A DNA stretch of 64,000 nt from Entonaema liquescens (taxonomy: Eukaryota > Ascomycota > Sordariomycetes > Xylariales > Xylariaceae), in NCBI GenBank assembly GCA_902805475.1, contig CADCSX010000003.1:62001-126000 (forward strand), read 5' to 3'. Each line of letters starts with the position of its first letter. Positions within the stretch are counted from its first letter, which is position 1. The notes below the pieces were generated by a model. That model was not told the DNA's origin and searched no databases. It worked only from the letters and a program-made list of their open reading frames with translations. This document shows positions 46,273-60,111 of this stretch, in pieces. The position numbers were made by a program, and so were the translations under genes.

Positions 46273-49200
46273 TATGGGTGAATGCTATTTTCGGGATATT
46301 ACCCATTGGGTGTTTATTATTATATTCGTATTATCGGCATTGATAAACTCGAACAGAGCTACTTGAACCAAGGACCAAGTATAGATAACAACGAAGTGAA
46401 ATACGATGAGGATCAATCCTATAGCCCATGTCACTTCCATGTAACCCTCATCGTGTAGCCTTACGCTCTGGTTTAGGATATAGCCTATAGTCTTGATAGA
46501 GTGATTTTATATATGGACTAAATACACACCTTAGCTCTCGTTATCACGGGCGTGTGCATATTCCAAAGTTGCGGGACAGTTTACACGATAATCTGCTTAC
46601 CCAGAACCATTATGTTCGCCTCTTACTGAGGTGTTTCGGTGACTATGCAGCTGCATATGTGTGTCTAGACCCAGTTTACACGCTCCTCGGTCTCCGTCCT
46701 GCCTTTCAACCAGAGAAGCTGGGAGCTACTATGATACGTCTAATGATATGCTCGTACCGAAAACGAAATTGTAGTAAGCCACGGTCTCCTATATACGTCG
46801 ATAGATTACGTGGTATATGTCTGCAGTGCCACGACGCGGTCTCAATGGGCAGGACAATGTTGCGCGAGGACATCCGGACAGTTGGCTATCTAGGGCGACC
46901 ATCTAGATCCAGGTGATCTCTCCTCTCCGATTTCAGTGGATCTGCTCGCGACTTTCTTTTGGAATGTTTCCAAGGTTCTGTCTTTTGAGGCTGTTCAAAC
47001 GAGAAGGAATATCCACACGTTGGAGTTGAGGGAGCTCTTAACTGGAGCTTCTTTGATAGGATGCCTGTTACTATGTCCTTGCCCTTGCCCTTACGCGTTT
47101 GTCCTCTCATAATCTATAGATGGATAGCAAACGCCGGTCTTAAACATGCAATATTACGACGTGTCAAAGACCCCAGCGCATGCTGGCTGTGACCCTCACA
47201 TTACTAATAACTAATAACTTGTCGTAGATGGTGACTCCATGCCAATTCAAACTAGGGTACCTATAAGAACGCATGCGCAACACATGTAACATTGCTCTAA
47301 ACCCATCGTTAATGCCTCTATTATACTTCAATCCTCCTAGGCGTGACACGGCTCCACACTGACAGCGGCTAACTACATGTTCTAGAGGAGCTCAGTTTCA
47401 CAAACTGACCCGCCTAGGCCAACGATACCGTGGGTTAGGAAAGGCCCAGTTGGGCTCCGTAGCTATAAGGGGTGAATAATGACATACGTGTGGTCAAAGT
47501 GGGTATATGCCAGGGGCTGTAGTACGGGGTATGCATACGACCACGTTGTTATACTGGAGAGTTTTGAGTTCTATTTAATCTTAATCTACTATATCTGCTT
47601 GACTAAACTGCATAGACCTTCGACAGCTATGCCCAAGATGTCTTCGGGAGCCTAGGCTGCTAGTAGGTGGAGGTTGAATTATGCATCGTGACGACGTTTG
47701 AATCCTGCTTCGGGTATACGGTGTACCGAGAACATCATCCGTGGATCGTGAAAAATCGCTCGGCTGGTCGAGCTTGAGAGCTCGTGTTATTGACGACCGG
47801 TGGGGCTTCCCGGATCTTTAACCTGGAACAACCATCTGTGAGTTGACTCAAATGTGAGTGATGAACTCTCTCAATTATGCGTACAGTCCCACTCTGTAGC
47901 CTGCCGAAATGTTGCTTCTTCACCATTCAGATTTATACATCGGGAGTGTTTCGGAACACGCCTGGTCAGGCCGGTTAGAGAAGCCTGCAATGCTATGCAG
48001 CTGTGACTGGTCTCAGAAACTCTTCTTATTGGTATAGTTAAAACCGCAGAATCTTGATTATCGAGAAAAAGTCTATACTGCGGGCGACGTTCTAGTATAC
48101 TCCACCCATGCGATGGGATGGATCGAGGAACTCCATTACCGAAATAGGCATTATAGACCATCTTTCTGGAATAACGGTTGGCTGTTACGTATATGCACAT
48201 GGAATCTCCTATAATAGGATCTAAAGTTCAGACGAACGCGTTCTTTACTGTTATGTACCTAATGTATGAGGCTCCACTGGGCGCCGGGATGGTGTTACTG
48301 ACGTGCATCGAAGAGATCTGTACAAGGCTGAATGGGGAATCGGATAGCTGAGCATATTAACATCGCGTGGTTGGCGTGGTTCCCATCCGGAAGAGAACGC
48401 GGGTGGGATTTAGTTGGGCCGCATTGGGAAACCTTGGACACGACTCTGCCCGATGTCGAGTTTTTAATCAGCCGCTGGTCATCATGCATTGCAGCCGGGC
48501 ATCCAATGGGTTAAGAGACCACGAATAGGCCGTAAACGGACTATTAGTATTGCCAGCCAACCGCCTTCCGGTGCTTGAGAAGATAGATCGGAGGCGATTG
48601 GTCGGGGGCGAGGAATAAAAGAGAAAAAAAAGAAAGAGAAATCAGGAAGAGCGGGCGTCGTGGACGCGTTAAATGGAATATGTGGACACCCAGGAGGCAA
48701 TTGGATGCTTGGATGCGTTGGCAGGAGTCGGTCTGCATGGCACGCGCGTGGACGATGGGGATTGGACGAGCTGCAGGTCTCCAAGGGTTGTTCAATGGTC
48801 TGTCCAAGGGCTCATTCGTGGGGCTGCAAGTTACTGTGTAAGTTAGTAGGTTATAAACATATATTTTTATTTTATCCTTTTTTTTTTTAGCGAGCCACCG
48901 GCGGGAAATATTCCAAAAGGCTACGATGGGATCTGCAACGTTGACCGCCGTCTCGGGCGATGCAGCCTTGGACCGCCAGGGCAAAGTGACGATTTGGGTA
49001 AGATAGGAAAAGAAATTGAGAGGCATGGAAGGCGAAGAAGCGAAGAAGCCTAGCGATGCAATATGCAGGGCCAACTCATCGTCCTTTTGCCCAGCCGGGA
49101 GCCGTCTTTCACCACTGAAAGGCCGCCCGGGGCCAACTGGGCAATGCCGGAGAGTTTTACGAATTTCTAGCTTTTGGCTGAGTGAGATGACGATGGATTC

Positions 49201-50052
49201 CTGCATCCCGTAAACGCGAAGCGTGCCTCGTTTGGATGACGCTGCTGATGATACCTGACGAGCGAAAAGAAAAAAAAAAAAAAAAGAGAGAGAGAGCGTT
49301 TAGTCTTTTTCCGCCTTTCTTTCCGTTCGACTCCTGTTAGAGAGGTACCGGTATATTCTCTTGGTCATCTCTTTTGCTTGTCGATACTTGTTTGGACCAT
49401 TGGTTGCGGCCCCCTTTTTGCGCCGTTTGCGCGTTGCTGTCAAATGTGAAGAGCCGAGGCAGGACAATCAGAAAGGTATTTCTTAGACAGATCTTTTACC
49501 TAGAGACGTAGACGAGGCGGAGAGACATTGATAGACTGTCCTTGTCTCCCCTTGTCATACTGTGTTCGAGCTATTTTCGGTGTGTAGCCGCGGGGCAAAG
49601 AAGGACTCGACTTCGAGCTGTGTTATAGTATGACCAGGGGAGATTTGATAAGAGACCAGATGGCTATTTACTGGGAAACACCAAGAGTAACCAGGAGTAA
49701 CTAGGAGCAACAGCTAGAGAGGGAGGATGACTATTTGCGTATTGCCAGCATTAACCAGGGCTATATCGGGCTGGCCAGTTACATGCTTTCGACCTTGTCT
49801 CCGTGACGGGGTGTGCATATGTTGTGGCATCGTCATCATTATGGTCGCCTTGTGTGTTGTACACACCCGCCTAAAATGAGGGACGAGATTTCGATGCGTA
49901 CCAGTGGTTGGTCCGTTTTAGATCCATTCATATTGTTTGGCAAACCTTCGGGGTGGCCCAGCTGCCCAGCTTTTTGCAGCATTTGCAGCCTTTGCAGCAT
50001 TTGGGGGTTGGCGGTGGGAGAGGCAGGGAATTCTTAGAATGGCTTAGGAGGG

Positions 50053-50074
50053 GAAGAAGAAGAAGAAGAAGAAG
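50053..50074. repeat. (GAA)n microsatellite
   Basis: About seven perfect GAA units in intergenic DNA. Confidence 0.85.
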
Positions 50075-50092
50075 GGGGTGGCTCCCGTGTGG

Positions 50093-50122
50093 AGACGGCC
50101 CTAGACGGCCCTAGACGGCCAT
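50093..50122. repeat. 10-mer tandem repeat AGACGGCCCT x3
   Basis: Two perfect copies and a third with one change at position 9. A weaker fourth unit follows (AGATGACCCT). Confidence 0.8.
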
Positions 50123-51751
50123 AGATGACCCTACCTAAAGTACGCTAAGTACCTATGTAAAATATCGTACCTAAAACTGTACGGGAAAGGTTAGCACGGA
50201 CCCTGCGGCACTTGTAAAAGCTGGGAACTCTTAGACGCCTGGGACGCCACGATAGCGGAGAGGTAGGTACCTGACCTAAGGTATTCGTTGTACCCGCGCG
50301 AATTTAGGTAGTTCGTGTAGGTCATGTCATATATTGTACCTTGTGGCAACTGACAGCTTGCGCCTTCTGCCAGCTATGTCAGTTAATGCCAGGTAATGCC
50401 GGCTAGTGTCAGTTCATGCCAGCTATACCAGCGGGCCAGCTAATAGCCGTCTGCACTTTCAAAAAAAAAAAAAAAAAAAAAAAAGGAATTACATTTTACA
50501 CAACTGTACACAGTAAACATGTGGACACCGACTTGAACAGGAGTAGACCGTCTTAATCGGTCGTCTTAAGCGGTGCTAAGCGGTCTCATCGATTTACCCC
50601 ACGTCGGCCAACGACAGTGCGACAACTAAATGCTGTTGTGTAACTGGATAGTGCTTCGACAGCTGGACAAGGTTTCCAAGATAGATTGGTCGAATGAAGG
50701 CGAGTCGGCAAGACACATCATCTTGTCTCTTATGCGCGGCTTCTGCAGCTGCACCTCAACTTGCACCTCTCTGTATGTATGTACTTTTTAGGTACTACAC
50801 TTACTGCAACTACACTGCACCTGCTGCTTGCTGCTTGCTGCTGCTGTTATTATCTACATTTTCTTTTTTTTTCCTCTTCCCTGCTCTTGCTGCTATTACT
50901 ACCTGTTTACTCTTTTTTATCATCTACTTCCCTTATTCCTCCCGATCCTGCGGGAACACGCCGTATACCTATATACCTATACTTATATATTTATTACTTA
51001 TATATTTATATATACCGATTATCTACTATATACCGGGTTGCCGGAGCCGACGAGGCGCAAACCGAACGTTTTCTTACCCTATTACCAAGTCAACGGACAA
51101 ACCAAACGGAACAACTCACGTACTTATCAATATTGATGCTGTGATTCGACGGGTTGATATGAGCTGAGGTCATTATTATTTATCCAATATCTACCGAGGA
51201 GACAAGAGAAAAAAGTGTTAGAAACAGAGCATATTCCTGCTTATACAGCTCACTCTCGCGCTATCCAATAATTCCAACTCGTTTTCCCGGCCTTGTCTGT
51301 TGATCTGCGATCGACCAACCGACCCGCGACTCGGATCTGACTTGCTATCGATAGTCCCTCAGTCCCTCAGTTCCCCCCCTCCTCCGAAGCTTCTCTCTAC
51401 CATATTCTAATTATATTCTCTTACTATTTGAAGCCCAACTCCGCCCTACCTAACCTAACTTCTACCCTACCTTAACCCCCCTTACCCGTCCTTATCTTTC
51501 CTGGTCTATCCTGACCTACCCGCGTATAACGCACACACGCACACGCAGAATCACACGCAGCTCGCTATTCTACTTTTGTCGAAGCTAGGTCCCAAGTATA
51601 CCGCTTCATGTCTAGATGACATAACCCGAAAGAACCTCTATCAAATCGACGAACGATCGCGCAATCGCATCCACCGTGGCTACCTAGCAGCTCTCTGTTT
51701 TGAGGGGTGCTGTTGGTTGTGCTGGGGTGAAGGCGCGCTCACGAATACACT

Positions 51752-54700
51752 ATGATTTCCATGCAGCGATCCCTGTCGTCGCCCGTTTGCATACATTCTT
51801 CCCCACGTGAGTCGAGTTAGGAGAGGAGCACTTCAAGAAGTGTCCGGGGTCGATCTATCCCATTTTCCTTCGTACCAGGTTGCTGACTTTGTCGCCTTAC
51901 CGTTACACAGCCGCGTCCCCTTCCGCCACTAGTCCGCCATCGCGGTCCCCGACCCCCTCCCCCGAGACGAGAGCCGAAGTATCGCGCCCGCGGCGATTCC
52001 GATCGCGCAGCCCCGGTAGACCCAGTAGTGGGCACCGCCGGCGAGAATCCTCGGGGTCTGTTCGCAAAGTTGGTACCGACGAGACGCCTCGCGATGCGAC
52101 TTCGAAGCAGCAGTCCAGCTCCAATCCCGGTGCCGGCGCGAGTGCGCCTAAGAAGCCGGTAATAGACCAAGCCGTAGGCCCACCGAAGCCGCCTCCGTCT
52201 CCATCTCCGGCCTCTAGCCCGCCCGCCCCGTCTAGCCCGCTGCAGCCCATCTTGAAAGACCAAGAAGACTCGGGACCCCTCTCGCGAACGCTCCTGGCTG
52301 ATGTGTCCTTATATACGAACCCTTATCTGACCATCGAAAATGAAGGCACCACCCTCGAAGAGCTCGCCCATTTGGTTCGACTCTCCAAGTACCAGGAGCG
52401 CAAGTGCGCTAATACTCGCATTCGTCTTCAGCGAAGCCTGATTTCTACTGCCCTCTCGGCGCGCCTAACTCGGTGCGGAGAGACGTCGCTGCGCAACTTA
52501 GCGGACAGCTTCCGGAACGATGACAAGAGGGCATTCGCTAACCTGTACGGTGCCATCCATGATGTTCGGAATAGCTGCGACGCCACCCGTCGTTATGCTC
52601 TTTTGGAGCCTGAGATGGAGTCTTTACAATCGTCCGGAGTAGCGTCTGTCGAGACGCTTGTGCCACCGCCGAGCACGGCAGGAAGCATTGGTCCTGGTAG
52701 CTCTGTTGCCCCCTTTTTTAATGATATCTCTGCTTCTGCCAGGGAAGCCTTTTTAAATTTTCTTACCCAGATCCGGACAAATCCGGACTACCTAGCTACT
52801 CGGCTGTGCGCGTTGAACACAACGGAGCTGCAAGCTCTTACCACATTCCATCAGGGATTGGAGCCGATAGAGTCCGTTCTGCCGTACCACGGCCGTTCCG
52901 CCGGTGGGCGCGGACATTCTAGTGGTCCTAGTAGACAGACGGGGCAAACCCCCAATGCCGTCGAGCGGCTACTTTCCTTCCAGCGCCATGATCCTCTATC
53001 TGCTCTTATATATACTTGCTTCGCTAACTCGGCCGGCCCAGACAGCGCCGAGGACAAACGGAGGACGGGAATTTGGGCTACTGCCTTCGCTCGCCTGATC
53101 TCTACTAGATCTACCAGCGAGCCGGTCTTGATCTCGATCCTTAATGCTTGGTCTGCTATGCGTGATTGGTCCGGACGTGCCAATATGGAATGGTACCTGA
53201 TGAAGATACTCGAGGATGGCGCGTTCCTGCTCGACCGAGCGGAGGACCAAAATGGAACGAGGTTTAACCTCTCCGATTGGACTACTAAGGATAGCATTGC
53301 TGCCGAGGAGTTCTACGATCGTGCTGTTAACGATCTTTTTGCTATCATCGACGATGAAGATGCTACCGGCATTCCAGAAGGTGTTATTGAACTTGGAAAT
53401 GAGATCCTTCGCCGGTTGGAGATGAAGGATAGTACGCGCGGCCTTGTTGATACCACGCGCAGATGGTTTGTATACAAGTGGCTCTTTTCTAGTTGGCTGC
53501 TTGCCGTTGTTATCCACCCAGAGAGTTACGGGATGATGACCGAGTATCATATTACGGAATACGGCCGCCAGAAGATTCTCAAGCAGGTTGCCACCCTTGC
53601 CCAACATTATGTCGTGGAAATGCTCGCCAACAGTAGTGCCTCGAAGCCCGTATCGACCCCCTTGAAAATCAAAGGCCATGTTGAAAACATCCTGGCTCGT
53701 TTCAAGCCGTCCGGGAGAAGAACTGGTAGATTGCTTCCCGCTAGGTCTATTACTTCCCTGCGGGAGACCGCCGAAGTCCATCCTTATTTGGTGATTAGCC
53801 CAGCTGACCTTGTTACGCTTTCCAATGCGCTATTCCCAGAGCGTAGACCGCAGTCTGCTCATTCGAGTAGCATTCGGTCCGGCGCGCCGTCGATATCAGG
53901 CTTCTCTGCTATCTCGCAGCCGATATCCATCGGCACGTCTAGGAGTAACTTTGAGACGGCATCCGTCCTCAGTATGAGCGCTTCGTCCGTTTTTAGTGAT
54001 GGAACCACTTCGGGCGATCCTCTACTGGAAGATCAGGTGGCCGGCACTCCCCAGAGACGTTCGCCGCCTATGTCTGATGGGGCGAGACAGAAGCACGCTA
54101 ACAACTACGAAGAAGATGGATACCGTCTTCGATTGGCAATGCACGAGATGATCCAGATCCTAGGCCCGGAGGCAACTTCGGGCTCGTGCCATCCGTGTGC
54201 TGAGCGCTGGGCCGTAGTGTTTATTTCCGCTGATGGGAATAGCCTTTCTTTACAGATGACGTACGACCCTGATGACGAGGCAGAAGAGGAGAATTCTTCT
54301 ACTACTAGTGATACGGAGGATGACGAGCCAGACGAGAAACCCGAGCTCGACAAAGACTACCACCAACTACGAGACTCTGTCTTGAAACTCGTCGAGGATT
54401 TTGAGATTCCTCAAGGGCTCGAAGATCACGGCGCCAAGACCACGTTTAGCAACCGGGCCTCGGGGCTGAAGAAGTATCGATCGAAGAATAAGATTATAAC
54501 TCCAGGGACGACGATGGGTAGCCGCAACCCTTTCCGCAGTAAGTACGAAGAAGAACAAAAAGCGAAGCAGGCTGCCGAAGAGTCTTCTCATGCCCCCGAA
54601 GAGAAAGAGCCAGCGGAGGAGGCTAGTTCTTCGTCTGTATTGATCACTATGCTCTCCGCCGCTTCTTCCCAATCGCGTATCCAGTCCGACTTCGTGTCTG

Positions 54701-57261
54701 CGCATCTATACTGGAAGACGCTCCAGCAGTTGAATGCTCTAACATCCCCCTCGCTACGTAAGAATGGCTTCGCGACTCTCCTCAATATATTTTCCCGAGG
54801 TCCTCGTGATTCGATCCGCCGTTCTGCTTCCGCCATCGAAGAGTATGATGCATGGTTAGTTTGGTTGAAGCAGAGCCAAGAACGCCACGAAGGCCTGATC
54901 GAGACTATGATGAAGCGCTTGAAGGCGCTAAGAGATAAGATGTGGTATGTGACGGACGTTCATAACTCGGCTCCTTACGAGCAAACCCGCAACATCTGCA
55001 GCGCGCTGAAGATAATGGGCGTGCCACGGAAATGGGGCTCCTTCCAACGCAATCGGGCCCAATTGGCTCGAGGTCCCGCCGCCGCTTATATATATCGAAA
55101 CGAATCACAGATGTTGGATATATTAGCAGCCGGCGAGGAGCAGGGAGGCCCGAATAAACTTAGCGATGCTCAAGCCGAAATAACCAGCAAGTGGTTAGAG
55201 CAGCTCGGCATTCAGAACATGTGCCAAGGAGAGGAGCGTATACACCGATTCTGTTGTGAAGTCGACAGCTGCGTGTCAAAGCTAGTCGGTGACAATATCG
55301 TGGACGGTCCTGTGCTCTGGTCTAGCGAGTTGTACTCTCGGGATCGCAAAGCGTTCGAAGGTCCCCGTATCGGCAGGGATAAGGAAAGCTTATGGGGTGA
55401 TGATGCCGCCAGTGTCATTAGCAGCGACCACGAAAGGCGATATGCATCCCCCACGCGCCGTCCTGCTTCCATCGCTAGGGACCTGAGAGGCATGTCCGCA
55501 TACAACACAAGCCAGGTCTCCATCGACTCCCATCACCGATATAGTTTCTCTAGGGCCAGCACTGCGATGTCTGACACATTCGATTCGCATGACTACTTTG
55601 GAGCCTCGTCTCCTATTCATGCTATAGATTCGACGTCGACATACTGGTCACCTTTCCAGTCGACCATGTCTACCGTCAGCTCCGCAACCTCACGTGCGCA
55701 GTCGCCAACGACGAGCGTCACAAATCTTTCCAGTACCTTTTCCCAACCGAATCACCAACCGCTGCCATCTCATCATTCGGCTTCCCGGTCCGGTGCATCC
55801 GTATCATCGAACGAGACTGTTCATTTCCGCCGCCTCTCAGAAGGCAAACAACGTTTTCTGGCAGAACTTCGCCAGACCCTTACTAGTCTGCTACTTTCCG
55901 AGCTTGGTAACCTCGTGTTCGCGTCCGGTTCCGAGACCGATGGTTGGTTTGGCACCCTAGGACAAGAATGTATCGAGCGCCGAGATGCTGAGGAGCGAAG
56001 AGCACGAAAGTCTTCGGTAAGGAGGGACCGTACCAGCAAGAGCTCCGCCAAGCAGAGGGTGATAGAGAAGAGGAAGAGTTTCGGTAACCTTCGGCAGGCA
56101 GGGGAGGCTTCGAGGGCTGACTTAGGCTCGGATAGACCTGAAAGTGCTTCCGGGAGGAGCAACGATAGCTCTGCAACGAGTGATACCGTTTCGACTCGTG
56201 CAAGGTCTTCGAAGAAGAAGGAAACTCCAGAATTTCCCTATACGAAAGCCTACCAGAGGCTGCTGGGAATGTTCGCCGTCCATCCAAACCCGTATACCAA
56301 ACTTAGCGCTCTCCTCGAATTGGAGCGTCTCATAGCTGCTTCTCTTTCCAGTGGTTCGCGTAGGTCTCGGTGGGCTACTAGACACCAGTCCGCATCTGTC
56401 GACGATGATAGCAGCGTGCCAGGAAAGCCGGACGCGAATGAGACGGGCAGCGATAATACTAGAGAACGGCGTCCCCAACCGTTCCAGTCGCACATGTTTC
56501 CTATCCAACCTCGTCCAAACAAGAATGCCGATGCTCGCTCTGTCATCTCGGTGAAAGAAGCAACTAACACTGACGCTATTACACGAGTACTTTATTCTCT
56601 ATTCAAAGACGCGGGTATACGGCCCAAGACGCTGTTCCGCGATCTACAATTCATTAATTCTTTTGTATCCCCATCCACGTTAGACACGGATCGAAACAAG
56701 GCCTTCTGGGATATCGTCGTAGTGGCGCTTAAGCTCAAACAAGACACCATTACGACGATGGTCGAGGTTGCGGATGAGATCCTAAATTTTTACACGCCGT
56801 CGAGGAAGCGTCCTGGCGGCAGTGACGATGCGCCGGAGATGATGCGCCAACCGCCGATCCACTCTCTCCGCGACGCGGCGAAGATGTGGACGATCGCGGC
56901 CAAGGAAGGCAATGCCACGGCGCAGCGGGAGCTGGGTCTATTTAACCTCAGCAACCCCGAGCTCGTCGAGAGGAGCACGTTGCCTTTGTCGAAACCGCGA
57001 GACGTATTTAAGCAAGCCGTCATGGAGAAGTTCGGTCCGCGACCCGGGAGCAGTGCACGCCATTCTGCTGATCGGAGCCGAAGCAACCTAGGCACGGCTG
57101 GCCCGTCCTCTTCAGGAATGCAGGACACGACCATGGACGGCGACGTTAGGAGTGATCCGACTCTAATGTGCGTCGCCATCCACTGGATGAAGGAAGCCGA
57201 ACGTGGCGGAGACGAGTTGGCCAGAACGTTCCTTGGCCAGAATGAGATGATGGGGCTCTGA
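51752..57261 (+). CDS. Large conserved fungal protein, 1801 residues, function unknown
   Basis: Exons are 51752-51806 and 51911-57261. The small first exon (MISMQRSLSSPVCIHSSP) joins in frame to ASPSATSPPSRSP, and the 104-nt intron has GTGAGT, a GCTGAC branch point and CAG. Residues 1-140 are Pro/Ser/Arg-rich and disordered. From about 150 the protein is helical (LEELAHLVRLSKYQERK). A block around 370-600 includes FQRHDPLSALIYTCF, WSGRANMEWYLMKI and YKWLFSSWLLAVVIHPESYG; this looks like a RasGAP or related helical fold, but that is a by-eye guess. Residues about 640-760 and 1200-1400 are Ser-rich and disordered. The C-terminus has Sel1-like helices (AAKMWTIAAKEGNATAQRELG, then AIHWMKEAERGGDELA). 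I cannot name an orthologue with confidence. Confidence 0.88.
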
Positions 57262-58413
57262 ATGATTGCTACGCTGACGTTTGCTACTGCAACTTTACCT
57301 GTCTTACGTTTTCTATCTGTTTGCCCTCACGGAGTTACTTGTCGAGCATATGTTATGACAGGCTATGCTACCGAGAGCGAGATACAGATCCACATGTTCA
57401 ACACACAATTTCCTTCCGTCAGTTGGATAACCCATGACTTTCTTTTTTTTTTTCTTACCTGCATCCGCGGCGTGGCTTTTTCTTGCCTGTTCAATGTTTC
57501 AAAATCGATACCCAACCATTGTCTAACTGGCCTCTAAATCATATAACGTTGGGCTTAGGGATACGAGATACGAGGGTCAAAAAGAATAGGATGTAACGGA
57601 ATGGAATTTGCTGGAACGGGGGATATGACATGACATGACATACATACACATACACACACACACTTTATACCCCATTTCGCTAGCTTGGAAATATTGTCAT
57701 GGTCGTTCGAATTGGAAAATCGGCAGGCTGTACCAGTACTACTATTTTCATATTCGTGTAAGCGTTGCATTGCTCAAATCGATTTTCGGTCCGTATTGTC
57801 GGATGGGATAGGATGATGATGTTGCGAACGGGCAATTTATACCCAGGTCTTATTTACTGCTACTGACAGTATTACTGCTAACTGATACTCTGCTGCTCTA
57901 TTTTTACTTACATATATAGATGAACCGCTACTGCGGACGAGGTGGATATACCAAACATTGGGAATTTATTTTATTAGGTCTCAATAAAAATCTTTACAAA
58001 TTTAATATTTTTCTAAAGTGAGGCTGTTGCGTATGAACATTCGGCTGGTGAATGAGGCATTCCTCATATATGAATGGACGGTGAGACTGGCCCTATAATA
58101 AAGTCAAATCAATTATCCAAGGCATGTTATGTAGAATTGGGAAGATAAGCTAGACCTAATCAATAATGATTATCTTCGGGATATGAATCTTAGTCAGGAC
58201 GTGTAGGAGGGCATTCAGGCTCACAAGGGATATGATCTTAAGTGTATGAACTGCGTATACCTTACTTAAGGCTAGGCTTGGGCTAGATCGGCTACGGAAA
58301 AATCTCATTAGGAAATATGATATAAATAGTTGGGGGTGCTGATTCGACCCAACGATATGGTTGACGTGATGAATTATATATTAGGTGCAACTAAATGCTG
58401 GGGTATCTTAGGT
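57262..58413. other. Intergenic region, no gene seen
   Basis: Convergent 3' flanks of the large gene and ceramide glucosyltransferase. A CA-rich microsatellite lies at about 57645-57664. No coding signal. Confidence 0.5.
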
Positions 58414-60111
58414 CTAATCTTTCTTCCCTCTCTCTCTCGATATGCCATTGGTGTCATGTCCATTCTGCGCCGAAGCCCGCTCCTCAGGCTCCGGGTCTAT
58501 CGAAACGACCGTCATATCTGATCGGACCCGAAAATGCTTCCCCCTCCAATTCACCGTGGTACCGAGGAAGACGGCCCAAGTCCAGATGGGGAGAGCTAGG
58601 ACCTCCCGTCCCAGCCAAGCCAGGAACCACTCGCCGAATCGGCGCTTTTCGGCTCCGCCACGGCTCGTGCCCCGGGCAAATAATGGCGTCTGTTCGTCCA
58701 CGTGTATGCTGTGTCCTGCATGCAGCTTCTTGAATACGATGCGGTCTACAACCATCCAGAGCGCGACACCAGCGAGCCACAGATGCGACAAAGCCCTCCA
58801 AGTCTGTGGAATACCAAGATTCTCGTGAAACCAAGGCACGCTAGTGAGACCGAAAGACACGTAGAAGCAACAGACAAGACTCTCGACTCCGTGCTCAACT
58901 AAGGTAGCAGATAATACAGTCCATTTCCTAGCGCGCAGCCATCTCACTCTGCGTGCGACGTAAGCCGGCATAGACATTCCTGCCATAGGCTGGATCGCAA
59001 GGTCACCCCAAACGAGGCCATGGTTTGCGAAGCCGGGTAGGTTCGAACGCCACAGAAGATCTCCGATGACATGATCCTCACACATGAAGAGCGAGAAGTG
59101 GTCTAGGCCCTTGGGTAGAGTTGCGGCTCTGCCTGTCAGAATCGGGTTTCGAGCGGGATCTGTGACCTGATCGAGATGCGACTTGCGAAACATATTACTC
59201 TTTCCAACAATGCAGGGCGCGATGCCGACGGTGTTAATAGCGCCGTAGAACTTGGCGTGGGTCGTAGCCATGAACATCTCCTCCAATCTCCCGCCTCCGT
59301 GAGCCCAAGACCTAGAAAAAACGGATGATGGCACGTCGACGCTAGATTGGGCGTCGGAACCACCAGTAACTGAAGACCCGGAGAGTAACGTCTGTCCTTC
59401 GGAGTTTGAAGAGCTCATGGAGGTGACGGTGTCTACGACTAAAGGTAGCTGATGTACGAATTTGTAAGGCTTCGCCCGCTTGCCGTTTGGTCGATACCCG
59501 CAGAGCTTATCGACCATACGACCGGCCACATCTCTTGCTATCCACACGTTACAATCGAGCGGCCATATTATGTCTCCTTTCGCTTCCCTATACGCCCTAC
59601 TCAAGTTACGGATCTTGGGGTTTGGGCCGACATTATCGACGTGGCCGCCGTCACCGTAGAGGTAAGGGTCTTCGGTCTCGACGAAGACCTTGGCATCGAA
59701 ACTGGGGTGGTCATCGAGAAGCTTACGGATGACGGGATACGCAGCATCTTCCTTTGAGGAGACGCAGAAGTAGATGGTTAACTTGTCTTTCGGGTAGGAC
59801 TGGTGGAACACGGAGGCGAGGCATTCGTACAAGCCGGGTTCTAGACCCTTGGCAGGCCGGATGATAGTTACATGCGGCACCTCATCTTTCGGTAGGTAAG
59901 GAGACGCCGGGGCGGCGGGGACGGACGAGTAGTATCGAAAACTATGCGAGAGCGAAGTTAGGGGTACGTCTCAAAGATAGGATAAAGGTGTAAAAAGAAA
60001 AGAAAAGAAAAGTCCTTACATCTTGTAGAGACCTATGCTTTGAACAAGGACGATAAAAAAACCCCATATGATGCCGGCGCTACCTAACGCCTGAATGATG
60101 TACGAGGGCAT
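58414..60111 (-). CDS. Ceramide glucosyltransferase (GT21)
   Basis: Makes glucosylceramide from ceramide and UDP-glucose at the Golgi/ER membrane. Exons are 60111-60020 and 59941-58414; the 78-nt intron splits an Ile codon and the product is 539 residues. An N-terminal membrane anchor lies at about 5-28 (ALGSAGIIWGFFIVLVQSIG). The GT2-type catalytic domain shows the family residues: an Asp in ETEDPYLYGDG, the D160 motif WPLDCNVW, D320 in CEDHVIGD, and the (Q/R)xxRW box RRVRW at 361-365. A Ser/Gly-rich insert of about 40 residues (near 202-240) is typical of fungal members. Two or three hydrophobic segments in the C-terminal third (SLVCCFYVSFGL, LWLAGVALWMVVDRIV, VLALPIWTWAVF) anchor it further. 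The start ATG follows directly on a GC-poor leader. Confidence 0.95.

Larger units (their letters stand above)
46273..51751. other. Long gene-poor, low-complexity region
   Basis: 5.5 kb without a supported gene. Short ORFs (for instance 46554-46916 and 48544-49206 on the minus strand) lack motifs. Structures seen: a GAA run at 50053-50074, three copies of a 10-mer at 50093-50122, imperfect GCCAGYTA-type repeats at about 50365-50445, an A-run of 24 at 50461-50484, and a polypyrimidine-rich stretch from about 50820 to 51500 that gives overlapping spurious ORFs in three frames. The last part is probably the promoter and leader of the large gene that follows. Confidence 0.55.

Noticed and set aside
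46554..46916. 120-codon ORF downstream of the second HET gene
   Set aside because: Starts with GTG, has no recognisable motif and no splice link to the HET gene, which already ends with a normal C-terminus.
47871..48200. 109-codon minus-strand ORF
   Set aside because: No motif or extending exon; length expected by chance in 5 kb of non-coding DNA.
48544..49206. 220-codon minus-strand ORF
   Set aside because: Compositionally biased (Pro, Lys and Leu runs), covers homopolymer tracts, no domain seen.
50694..51167. Overlapping plus-strand ORFs in three frames
   Set aside because: All arise from a polypyrimidine tract low in stop codons; likely leader or promoter of the large gene.
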